The notes beneath the pieces are model-generated. The model ran no database searches, was not told where the DNA came from, and was given only the letters and a program-made list of their open reading frames with translations. A stretch of DNA of 64,000 nucleotides from the NCBI RefSeq assembly GCF_901709675.1, contig NC_051092.1:4654491-4718490 (forward strand), in the 5' to 3' direction. The position numbers and the translations under genes are program-made. This DNA comes from Syngnathus acus. Lineage: Eukaryota; Chordata; Actinopteri; Syngnathiformes; Syngnathidae. This document shows positions 13,118-24,249 of the stretch, piece after piece (within the stretch, counting starts at the first letter, position 1; the number at the start of each line of letters is the position of its first letter).

Positions 13118-16035
13118 CAGGGGTGTCGACCTCCAGTCCTCGAGGGGCTGCGTTCCAATATGTTTTCCAAGTTACCCTCGTTAAGCGCACCTGCGTGAAA
13201 AGTTTTAGCTCCTTTCACGTTCCGCAGGAGCTAAAAGTTTTCACGCAGGTGCCCTTAACGAGGGAATCACACGGACACTCCATTAGGTACACCGCCATTT
13301 TCAAGTGTACTTACTAACAGGTCACTTTATTAGGGAAATATCATGGTCAAAGGTCACAGGTGTCAAGCTCTAGTCCTCGAGGCCACGTTCCAATATGTTT
13401 TCCAAGTTACCCTCGTTAAGCGCACCTGCGTGAAAAGTTTTAGCTCCTTTCACGTTCCGCAGGAGCTAAAAGTTTTCACGCAGGTGCGCTTAACGAGGGA
13501 ATCACACGGACACTCCATTAGGTACACCGCCATTTTCAAGTGTACCTACTAACAGGTCACTTTATTAGGGAAATATCATGGTCAAAGGTCACAGGTGTCA
13601 AGCTCTAGTCCTCGAGGCCGCGTTCCAATATGTTTTCCAAGTTACCCTCGTTAAGCGCACCTGTGTGAAAAGTTTTAGCTCCTTTCACGTTCCGTAGGAG
13701 CTAAAAGTTTTCACGCAGGTGCGCTTAACGAGGGAATCACACGGACACTCCATTAGGTACACCGCCATTTTCAAGTGTACCTACTAACAGGTCACTTTAT
13801 TAGGGAAATATCATGGTCAAAGGTCCGGGTGTCAAGCTCTAGTCCTCGAGGCCACGTTCCAATATGTTTTCCAAGTTACCCTCGTTAAGCGCACCTGCGT
13901 GAAAAGTTTTAGCTCCTTTCACGTTTCGCAGGAGCTAAAAGTTTTCACGCAGGTGCGCTTAACGAGGGAATCACACGGACACTCCATTAGGTACACCGCC
14001 ATTTTCAAGTGTACCTACTAACAGGTCACTTTATTAGGGAAATATCATGGTCAAAGGTCACAGGTGTCAAGCTCTATCCTCGAGGCCGCGTTCCAATATG
14101 TTTTCCAAGTTACCCTCGTTAAGCGCACCTGCGTGAAAGGTTTTAGCTCCTTTCACGTTCCGCAGGAGCTAAAAGTTTTCACGCAGGTGCGCTTAACGAG
14201 GGAATCACACGGACACTCCATTAGGTACACCGCCATTTTCAAGTGTACCTACTAACAGGTCACTTTATTAGGGAAATATCATGGTCAAAGGTCACAGGTG
14301 TCAAGCTCTAGTCCTCGAGGCCGCGTTCCAATATGTTTTCCAAGTTACCCTCGTTAAGCGCACCTGCGTGAAAACTTTTAGCTCCTTTCACGTTCCGCAG
14401 GAGCTAAAAGTTTTCACGCAGGTGCGCTTAACGAGGGAGTCACACGGCCACTCCATTAGGTACACCGCCATGTTCAAGTGTACCTAATAACAGGCCACTT
14501 TATTAGGGAAATATCATGGTCAAAGGTGTCAAGCTCTAGTCCTCGGGGCCGCGTTCCAATATGTTTTCCAAGTTACCCTCGTTAAGCGCACCTGCGTGAA
14601 AAGTTTTAGCTCCTTTCACGTTCCGCAGGAGCTAAAACTTTTCACGCAGGTGCGCTTAACGAGGGAATCACACGGACACTCCATTAGGTACACCGCCATT
14701 TTCAAGTGTACCTACTAACAGGTCACTTTATTAGGGAAATATCATGGTCAAAGGTCCGGGTGTCAAGCTCTAGTCCTCGAGGCCACGTTCCAATATGTTT
14801 TCCAAGTTACCCTCGTTAAGCGCACCTGCGTGAAAAGTTTTAGCTCCTTTCACGTTCCGCAGGAGCTAAAAGTTTTCACGCAGGTGCGCTTAACGAGGGA
14901 ATCACACGGACACTCCATTAGGTACACCGCCATTTTCAAGTGTACCTACTAACAGGTCACTTTATTAGGGAAATATCATGGTCAAAAGTCACAGGTGTCA
15001 AGCTCTAGTCCTCGAGGCCGCGTTCCAATATGTTTTCCAAGTTACCCTCGTTAAGCGCACCTGCGTGAAAACTTTTAGCTCCTTTCACGTTCCGCAGGAG
15101 CTAAAAGTTTTCACGCAGGTGCGCTTAACGAGGGAGTCACACGGCCACTCCATTAGGTACACCGCCATGTTCAAGTGTACCTAATAACAGGCCACTTTAT
15201 TAGGGAAATATCATGGTCAAAGGTGTCAAGCTCTAGTCCTCGGGGCCGCGTTCCAATATGTTTTCCAAGTTACCCTCGTTAAGCGCACCTGCGTGAAAAG
15301 TTTTAGCTCCTTTCACGTTCCGCAGGAGCTAAAACTTTTCACGCAGGTGCGCTTAACGAGGGAATCACACGGACACTCCATTAGGTACACCGCCATTTTC
15401 AAGTGTACCTACTAACAGGTCACTTTATTAGGGAAATATCATGGTCAAAGGTCACAGGTGTCAAGCTCTAGTCCTCGAGGCCGCGTTCCAATATGTTTTC
15501 CAAGTTACCCTCGTTAAGCGCACCTGCGTGAAAACTTTTAGCTCCTTTCACGTTCCGCAGGAGCTAAAAGTTTTCACGCAGGTGCGCTCAACGAGGGAAT
15601 CACACGGACACTCCATTAGGTACACCGCCATTTTCAAGTGTACTTAATAACAGGCCACTTTATTAGGGAAATATCATGGTCAAAGGTCACAGGTGTCAAG
15701 CTCAAGTCCTCGAGGCCGCGTTCCAATATGTTTTCCACGTTACCCTCGTTAAGCGCACCTGCGTGAAAACTTTTAGCTCCTTTCACGTTCCGCAGGAGCT
15801 AAAAGTTTTCACGCAGGTGCGCTTAACGAGGGAATCACACGGACACTCCATTAGGTACACCGCCATGTTCAAGTGTACCTAATAACAGGCCACTTTATTA
15901 GGGAAATATCATGGTCAAAGGTGTCAAGCTCTAGTCCTCGGGGCCGCGTTCCAATATGTTTTCCAAGTTACCCTCGTTAAAACACACCTGCGTGAAAAGA
16001 TTTAGGTTATTTTCACGTTCTGCAGGGGCTAAAAC
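13118..16035. repeat. Satellite-like tandem array, 13 units of 228-235 bp
   Basis: The anchor ttccaatatgttttcc recurs at 13153, 13388, 13623, 13857, 14091, 14326, 14554, 14788, 15023, 15251, 15486, 15721 and 15949, giving 13 units. Spacing is 234-235 bp, except three steps of 228 bp that come from a shorter linker. Each monomer has three parts: a gtgtcaagctctagtcctcgag block, a long perfect or near-perfect hairpin, and a ccattaggtacaccgcc ... gtgtacctactaacaggtcactttatta block. The last resembles Tc1-like transposon ends. The first unit starts accaggggtgtcgacc, like the end of a common fish MITE, and the last decays after 16000. Open frames repeated through the array are by-products of the tandem structure. 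Confidence 0.95.
14348..14437. repeat. Representative 38-bp-arm hairpin inside satellite unit 6
   Basis: Left arm 14348-14385 (ccctcgttaagcg...tttagctcc) pairs perfectly with right arm 14400-14437 around a 14-base loop. Equivalent hairpins occur in each of the first 12 units; the 13th is decayed. At one arm position units 6, 9, 11 and 12 carry C with G opposite, units 7 and 10 carry G with C opposite, and units 1-5 and 8 carry an unpaired G/G. Confidence 0.9.
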
Positions 16036-17981
16036 GTTTAATTTTTTTTCATCTAATCATTAGATGACTCTCACAGTTAATTTTTTGGGGATGGGAAAAG
16101 TAGATATTAAACTGTGGATGCATCACATTTTTGTTGGGTTTCAAAGTAGCTTTTTATTGACACAGAAGCAAATGAAACAATCCTCCAGCTTTGAGCTTGT
16201 TGTATTTTATTGAAAACAACACCAGCATCTCTCAGGTTAGTTACGTTCTTTGACCAGTGTACAAATGGAGACAAAAAACAGAATTTGGCTTTCGACACAT
16301 CAAATTAGTATTCAGGATTTTCTATTACTATTTTGTTTACACTTAATGTTCATGGCTTCACTTAAATCCAAATTGACTACCACACACAAAGCATTCAAAA
16401 TAATAAAAATAGCAAAAAGGGTTGTTATTGCAAGTTCGATGGTGACTAACTGTAAACAACGGAATAGAACAACAGAATAAGACTCACAGCTACGGAATGT
16501 AATGAAGCAAAATAAGGTGCAAATATTTGGTACTTGAAAAAGTCTAAATGTTTTATGGCTTGAGCAACAAAAGCTCTCCAAGCATTTGGTCTGTGAAGTG
16601 AGCAGATGTGAATTGTTGATTCAAGTAAGAGGACACCTTTTGTGAGCAAGGTGAGCTCTTGCGAAGCACATTCGTAACCCTGCCTACGTGCTAAGCCCAC
16701 AATAAGGAAAACCTCAGCTCAACCATTACAAAAGGTTCCCAGGTGCTCAAAGGTATCATGATCACGTCCTCTTTAGCTTAACCACAACATATTCAAATGT
16801 AAAAAAAGCCCAAAACGTTTGTTTTTATGTTTAAAGCAAGCTTCCACAACCGCTGAGCAGAGTGCGATTGTCATGATGGTGTTTGGCTATTTAACACTGT
16901 ACAATCTAGTCTTCGACAACGACAGGAAATTGCCCCTAAAGGATACCTACCACACTATAAGTAGCTTAACACGTTTCAGCAGATACTTGGAGGATGAACC
17001 TGAAATGCATCTGAAGGACTTTGGAGAGAAAGCTGGAGTGGAACGTTCAACCAGTAATTCCCAACATTAAAGTAAGGTGAGTAATCATTTGCGAGAAGCA
17101 GAAAAAAAGAGTTCCAGTTTTGAAAACCATGATTCATGTCATTACAAGTTGTGTTTTGTTGTTCATCTACCCTCGAGATGTTTCTTTGGTGGTGTGTCAT
17201 GAGACTCGATCTCCAAATGTAAAATGAGTTAACTGAGAACTAGAGGCAGCTGACGTAATGGTGCAATGCCCAAATGTCTGCCAGATATATTCATATTTCA
17301 ATAAAGATGATTTATTTCGATTAGCTTCATCATATCTTCTGAATCTAGAATCTATGAATATCAATAAAGATGATACGTAACATTCACATATTATTATGCC
17401 CAAGCTAAATTAAGTGTTGAGGGTAACAACAGAGCCACATGTCAAGACAGGAATGATACATTTTCTCCACTCCTGCTCGTAACTTAGCCAACTGTAGTTC
17501 TCATTTTACATTTGGGGACAATTCCTCACACAATTTTTGGAAGCAAAGTGAAGTTCACTTTAATACTCACGCAGTTAGGGAATTTTGGATTTGAGGTCAA
17601 GTTTCAGGCTGAAGCAAAAATAACGACTTAATTTGACCTTTTGAAAGCGCTTGTCAACTGTTCAGTGTTTTACTACTTTTTGCACAAGTTCTGCAACGAG
17701 GAGCTGAACGGCGCTTTTTACAACATGTTTGCTAAATGTCAGGAAATGTCGTTCAGACGCCGAGCAAACGCCGTGCGCTGGACTGTGCGGGCACAGCATC
17801 AGCGCCCTTGCAGCACTCGATTGGTCTCTTCTAATTCCATCGTCTTCGTCCCAAAACGTTGCATATAAATAAAGAAAAAGTTCCATGTATGAATCCCAAA
17901 CGGGGAACACAAAAAAAAAAAAATAGCCGCGGCGGCCGTGTGTGTCTTTGCGTCGTGCTTTGTTCCGTCTTAGTCGCCCGC
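16036..17981. other. Intergenic DNA between satellite and ptdss2 3' end
   Basis: AT-rich with scattered short frames but no recognisable exon. The part near 17640-17980 is likely the ptdss2 3' UTR (minus strand). No RNA gene was recognised. Confidence 0.4.
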
Positions 17982-20900
17982 TCAGGACTTCCTGTGGCGC
18001 ACGGCGTCAGAGAGGCCGTTGAGTTTGCTGCGGCCCGAGGTGGCGCCGTTGCCCAGGGGGCGCTCTCGCTCAGCGGGCTCCTCCTGCTTGCGCCGCCGCG
18101 TCTCTTTGTAGCGGAGGGTGATGTCACTGCAGTCAGGATAGACATTTTTCAACTATTCAGCAATTTACAAGATAAATCTGCTTAATCTACGTTTCAATCA
18201 AAACCGCTATTTCTGCTTCTTGTCAAGCGTACGACGCTTCTCACCGAATGAAGAAGCGCCACAGCGTCCAGACGAGGATGATGAGGAGGCCCAGCAACCA
18301 GCACTGCATGATGAAGAAGGGAATGGGCAGCATGATGGTGTTGGGGTCGTACTTGAGCACGATAAGGAACTCAGTGACGGTGATGGCCGCTACCAGCCAC
18401 GCCTGCTGGCCCAGCTTCTTGTAGAACTTCCTGTCGGCCATAAAGAAGAGAAGCGCGGTTATCGGATGGGCGTGGAGGAACGCTCACCGCGATTCTCGTC
18501 GCTGGCACTCACGGGTCATCCATGAAGTCGTAGATCTCCCTCATGGCCACGCCCCCCACGTTCACAAAAAACACCAGTCGCAGCAGCACCAGGTAATGTT
18601 CCGGAGGCATCCACAACACAAACTTCAGGTAGAAGGTGTTCAGCTCGGCCAGCAGGAACTTAAACAGATGACAATAAATCTCGAAAAGAGCACAAAGGCC
18701 AGAAAAAAGATGCTCTTCAATTTTACCATGAATATGATGCCTAACACGGCAAGCCAGCGACGAAGGTTGGACGCCGGCTTCCACTCGAACTTCACCCAGC
18801 TGTACGGTGTGAATTGGAAGGCGATGCGCTTGATCTTGCCCCTGGAAAAACACCACCACCTTGCTCCAGTTGTCATCTTTCAAACAAAAGAAGACTACTA
18901 AAATAAATTTCTACTTGTAAGTGGGAATATGCCACAGGCCCTGCCACTGGTAAGGCTTCATAGATAGCCAGGCCAGCGTCTTCATGCCACAGTAGATGCC
19001 AAGACTGTTACACAAGAGCACGTCCATGATCCACTGGAGAAAAAAAAAAAAAAAAAAAAAAGTTGATTACATATGACATGCTATAAATAAAAAACATGCA
19101 AGCAAAAACTGGTGCACCTACATGGTCCCACCAGCATTCAGAGAAATTGGGCAGCTGGTGCTCCAGGCTGTACTCCAGGAACTCAAACATGACACTAATG
19201 ATCATGCACATCCACCAATCCCGAATCATCAGCGTCTGAGGGGGGGGACAAAACAAAAACAAAAAAAATCAACGCTAAACTTAGGGGTTAGCTGTTAGTT
19301 TACCTTGATGTACCACCCCAGGAAGTGAGCCGGAACAAAGCCGTCCATCTTGTCCTGCCGGGGAAAAACAAAATGGTTCAAATATAATGATGTGAGGAGA
19401 AGATGGAATGGGCAATCAAACAAAAGATTTGTACCCAAACATTGTGGAACGGGTCCGTGGTGTTGCCCGGATCGTAGAAGAGGCAATTCCCTCCGTAATC
19501 TCGTTCGGGAAGGGGCACGCCCAGTTTGGGGTCGATGTACTTCATGAACTGTCGCCCGTCGTGCACCGTCTAGATGGAAATGACATTTGAAATTTGAGCT
19601 GAAACAAGCGCTCGGGTCCTTATACAAGCGCTATGAAAATGATTTTCATTTCACCTGAAAGAGGATGAAGATGAGGAAGAGCTCATAGACGACAGTCACA
19701 CAGAGCCAGAAGCGCCAATAGGCTGTGGAAAGACATAAAAACACTCCGTTGCTGCGTACTCACAGCCGTTCCTGATATTTGGATAAACCGGATTTGGGAG
19801 CAGCAAACTACAATTCTTCAACAAACATTGCAAGAGAGAATACATTTCGTCTGTCGAACCAGTTCTTGTGTAGGACCTCGAGAGAAGTTGTGGGAAATGC
19901 AAACAAGTATGTTAATCACACTGACCCAGCGAGAGATACAGGTTTGCGCCTCCTGAAATCCCGCCGGGTATTTTTCCCCGCGACACGTAACGAGGTGAAC
20001 AACAAGCCAAAAACCCTTGACAATGTGTTTTGGACCATAAAACAAAAGCGGGCAGGAAATGTAAAGCCTTGAAAATGGGTTTTGTGGGCACACCCAGCCA
20101 TCTGCATTTCCCGCTGGAGCTTCAGGAAGTCACAGAGATAAGAAAGTTGCCGTTAGAAAGGAAACGCGTTTGGCTACATTCGAGTGTCTCGCCCATGCCG
20201 ACACCCGTTGAAACTGACGGCCGCGCTGTGAAATGTGCCTTTCTGCCAGCGGGTTCTGCCAAAAAGAAGAAGTGACTAACGGCCGTGGTTTGGATGATGT
20301 CTGGAAAACAAACCGCACAGGTGTTCAAAACTCAACTCAATTATGTTTTATAGAACACAACCGCCGCCGCATATAAAATGCTCTACACAAAATGAAAATT
20401 TCTCATGCAAAGACAGTTAAAAGAAACAAAACAAAACAAAACAGGGGCCTCAAAATCGAACACTGTGGACACCATACGGGCAGAGTGGATGTCAACAATG
20501 GCTAACACAAAAAACTTCCTTCTCTGCCTTCTCCTCTTGCTCTTCATTATGCGCCAATGAAATCTAGTATAGATTTCGTTGAAATTATACAATAACAATA
20601 ATCAGAATTGACAGCGGTCTGCTTTAAACGGTCACGTCCAACGTGCCGAGCCGCACCGGTTTGATTTCATGCTCGCTAACCAGCTCAACCAACCATCAAC
20701 ACGACAGGTTTAATGGGTCCGAGAAAAACCGTGTGGCCAGATTGGCATCCTGTGATAAAATTGAAGTGCGGAAAGTGAAAACAACTGCAGGTGTGGGGCC
20801 CAAACCAAATGTGGTCAAATTGCGGCTCCAAAGATTGCCAAGTTAATGACTCAAAATGGCTTCCTCCCCCTTTCCCATATCAGTTGTGAACTTTTGTTAC

Positions 20901-22386
20901 CTGGATGCGGACGAGTAAAGGGTCCATCTTTAGCTTGTGTGACCCCAAAACAGAGGAACACGAGGATACTGGCCACAATCCCCCTAAAGGAGAAGACAAC
21001 AACAGAACGACATTTTGATCAATTGAGAGGTTCTTGTTTTTAATGTGATGGTTGGATGTTCTTAATTCCGGTTTTGATGTGCGTGCGGAAAACCATGTTC
21101 TTCCATTTATCTTTTCACTTGTGTTTCTGGCCGACTTGGAGTGTGAGTCAAGAACCTCTTGGTATTGAAGGCTGTGTCCTGCGGCGTCTCCTCCAGCAGC
21201 GTGACGTACACCAGAGCGCAGGTCAGGATGAACAGAACGGTGACGGTGTGGGCCCGCCTGTCAAAACAGAAGCCGCACTTATCCATAATGACGTGGACAC
21301 GCTGACTCACGGCGGCAAATTAAGAATTCTTGTCTGTAGAGGACGTTTGAACCAGAGATACTCAGGGGGGCAGTATTCTCAGTACAGTAGAAATTATATT
21401 TCCAACTATAATGAACGATAGATGGCTAAAAAGCAAAGCGTGAAGAGTCTCTATGCACCAGTGCAGTCAAGGAGTATGCTTGGTTCACTCCATGCTTCGT
21501 AACATTAGATGTTCGCCATGAGTACCACTTCTTAACGGAAAAATAAAAAAATAACTAGGTTGCCAAAAAAAAAAAAAAAAGTGAAAAATACAGTAAATTA
21601 TGACAGGCGAAATCAATGCCGCGTTGCTTGTTTTAGTATGACGCAACTATGCTGTCTTTCTGGTATGCCGTGTGACGCTTACTTATGTTCCTAGAGGAGA
21701 ATTGTAGTTTATTTTCCCTTGCTGAAAAAGCAGCGGCAAGGAAGCAAGCAGGCTGCTATTACACAACGTAAGCTCGACAGAATGTCAATTTTCCAGACTG
21801 GCCACTTCTGCACCAACAGCTAGCTGCAAGCACAAGCTACTATCCCACTTTACGCTGTATGCAATGTCTTCAGATGAAACTGACAGATATCAACTTCTGG
21901 CTCGTTGCAAGAGAAAGCCGGCCTGCAATGTCCCGGTCTGACCAGTAGGGCTAATAGATTTAGATAAGAGATGACCAATATAGTAGTGTGGATGGATTCT
22001 GTTTGCAAGTAAGTCGATGGTTGCCATGGCAATGTTGTGTGCTGAGCTATAAAAGAAGTGAATGGGGGAGGGAAAAAAAAAAAAAGTCCAGAGCTAATAA
22101 TGGTCTTTCTGCTAAATCGGGTGGTGTGAAATTGAGGAAAAAATAGGCGCGCAGCTCAATAAAGGTTGTCACGAGCAGAGAACACTCACCAGAAAAACGT
22201 GTTGGTCCCGTCGTCATACACTTCGCACTCCGTGTTGTTCCGTTGCAGGCTCTCCCTGGAGCTCTGCTTGGTGAATTTGGCTTTAAGCGCCGAGCTCTGA
22301 TCGGGGCAGCCGGGCTCCCCCGTGCCATTGTTGAGCGGCGGCGGGTGCGCCGTGGCCACGCAGCTCCTCCTCGCCTCCAGCTTCAT
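17982..22386 (-). CDS. ptdss2: Phosphatidylserine synthase 2
   Basis: Twelve minus-strand exons join in phase: 22386-22190, 21257-21156, 20983-20901, 19722-19655, 19569-19435, 19354-19304, 19235-19122, 19033-18915, 18841-18727, 18658-18513, 18430-18245, 18126-17982. They give 486 residues (human PTDSS2 487). The enzyme exchanges the head group of phosphatidylethanolamine for serine at ER/mitochondria-associated membranes. Family hallmarks include [12 protein letters not shown] before the first membrane span, [29 protein letters not shown], the conserved HFLGWY...[22 protein letters not shown] core, and [20 protein letters not shown]. The C-terminus is short, basic and ends RHRKS. The start is the first ATG in the frame. 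All junctions are GT/AG. The gene lies inside the segment bounded by the inverted repeats and is not a 7q31 gene in human. Confidence 0.96.
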
Positions 22387-24249
22387 GGCCGCGCCGCACC
22401 TCAAAAAGATCTGTCGTGCGGGTTCGACCGCTTTTCCTTTGACTTCTAAGCTGAGGCGTCGCTGGCGTCAGCGGCACCCGAGAGACCGCGATGCATGCTG
22501 GTGTGGAAGAAATGAGTGTTAGTCAACTGAGCGGCGAGGAGGGAGGAGATAAGGAACCGCCTCCTAGCGCGGCGGGCCAGGCAAGCCAGGCGATTGCTTT
22601 TCCGAGAGATGCTGTTTATTGTAAACAGGCTTTGGCTGCGTCCATTATTTCATCCGAAATATTTGCTTGAGGTTGTTCCGGAAACCCCTCTGAGCACCGC
22701 ATCTGACTTGACGAAAACACGCGGCTGCAAAGGTTGACTCGGGTCTACGTGACTTTGTTGAAAATGTTTCATTTTTAATCCAAATGTCTTCGGGGGTCTG
22801 AAAGAGGTGTGAAAGATTTTTTGTGTCAATCTCGAAACAACCACCCCTAAAGTGACCTCTAAGGTTTGAGGAAACACTTAGAGGTCACCAAGAGTCCGGA
22901 TCCAGTGCTATGCACAGTGTGAAGGCTTGCCACAATTCTTCAACACATTAAGTAGAAAACATGACGCAAGGGGCAAGTGAAACTACCTGGCACTCAAACT
23001 ACTCACCTCACCCATAAACAAAAATAGAACAGCCCAGCTCTGTCGAGCAAATGGCATGGCCCGCCACGTGTTTAAAGAACAACATAAACATAGTTCCTCT
23101 GATTGTTCTCACGGAGTGTCATGATTTAGGTCTTTAATATCACAATAACTCAATTCAGCTTCTACGTCTTAAAACAACAAACAAAAGATGTTGCACTTTT
23201 GTTTACATTGTTTCACGATTATGACTCCCGAGGGCAACCCTAAAAGTGATGGGATGAAAACCAATTTGACATGCATGACCTTTTTCCCCACTCACAACGT
23301 CCTCCTGACGTCACTTCCACGTGAAAAGTGGCCCGGACGACCAGGACGAAAGAACAACACCACCCTAATGACTCCCTGGGGTCACACCCACCAGCGGCAT
23401 AAATAGAAACGGCACACCTAAAACAAAAACAAAAAGTGACTTGAAGCCACCTTAAAGGTGAAACGTCTCCAACAAATAGGAAAAGTCCAGCTGCCTGATT
23501 CAACCTTTGCGGTTGGAGCGCAGACAACGCTAATGTGCTTTTAATAACAACATCAACATTGTTACGAATGTCACACGAGTGAATGTTTTTGTAGGTGACA
23601 AAATCGTCGCATATACTTGGGGGGGGTGGGGGGGGGGGGGTCAACTGTGAATCCTCGTCTCCTGTCCTATTAGCCTCGCTGGCTAATGGTAGCATGCTGT
23701 TTGACCTTGTCTGCCAGGATTGTTCACTTCTCCGCGGTTTGGAATGCCCAACGAACAATGTTATTAAGGCCGCGTTGGAGCGAGCTGTTGTCCAAACAAA
23801 AACGCTGACGGTCCATGAGTCATATGACCGAAACAAAATACCTACCGAGTCAATGTGCAGCGTCGGTGGTTCTAGGCGGTTGGAGCGCCACTCGGACTCC
23901 ATCTATGCAAGCGTTTCAAACGCAACTGCCGTCAAACAACATCGATTTGGCAAGACGACAAGTCAAAGCCGCGTTACCGTAAACAAATCCAGTCAGTTGA
24001 GCCCAGACAACGTCGTCACATGGGGCATGGGGTAGTCAGTCTTTCGTATCGACTCACAGAAAGGAAAGAAACAGCCCCGGTTCAACGTTTCAAAATAAAC
24101 GTCCCGATTACCGGAAGTCATTAGCATTAGGATTTTATTTTGAAATCATTCCTATTTTTCGTTTTAGTGTGACTAACGTGCATGATAATCTCACGGGAGG
24201 GCATTTTGCAGCGTTGAGGCCAAACGATGGCGTTTTTGCGCTTATGTGG
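22387..24249. other. ptdss2 5' flank up to the inverted repeat
   Basis: A GC-rich stretch at about 22390-22600 is the probable ptdss2 promoter. A poly-G tract lies at 23621-23640. The 220-codon minus frame at 23240-23902 shows no domain and is not accepted as a gene. The last 65 bases resemble 3558-3623 across the repeat junction. Confidence 0.5.

Noticed and set aside
13096-15882. Series of similar 62-73-codon frames (FQYVFQVTLVKRT...) repeated along the plus strand
   Set aside because: They are the same stretch of a tandem DNA repeat read once per unit; half of each lies in a hairpin and there is no independent coding signal.
13118-16035. CRISPR-like appearance of regularly spaced repeats
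   Set aside because: The whole 235-bp unit is conserved, with no variable spacers, and the context is a vertebrate genome.
16819-17070. 83-codon plus frame (MFLCLKQAST...)
   Set aside because: No splice signals or similarity to a known family; AT-rich intergenic context.
23240-23902. 220-codon open frame on the minus strand
   Set aside because: No recognisable domain, poly-Pro from a G run, no family resemblance, and it covers the ptdss2 upstream region.
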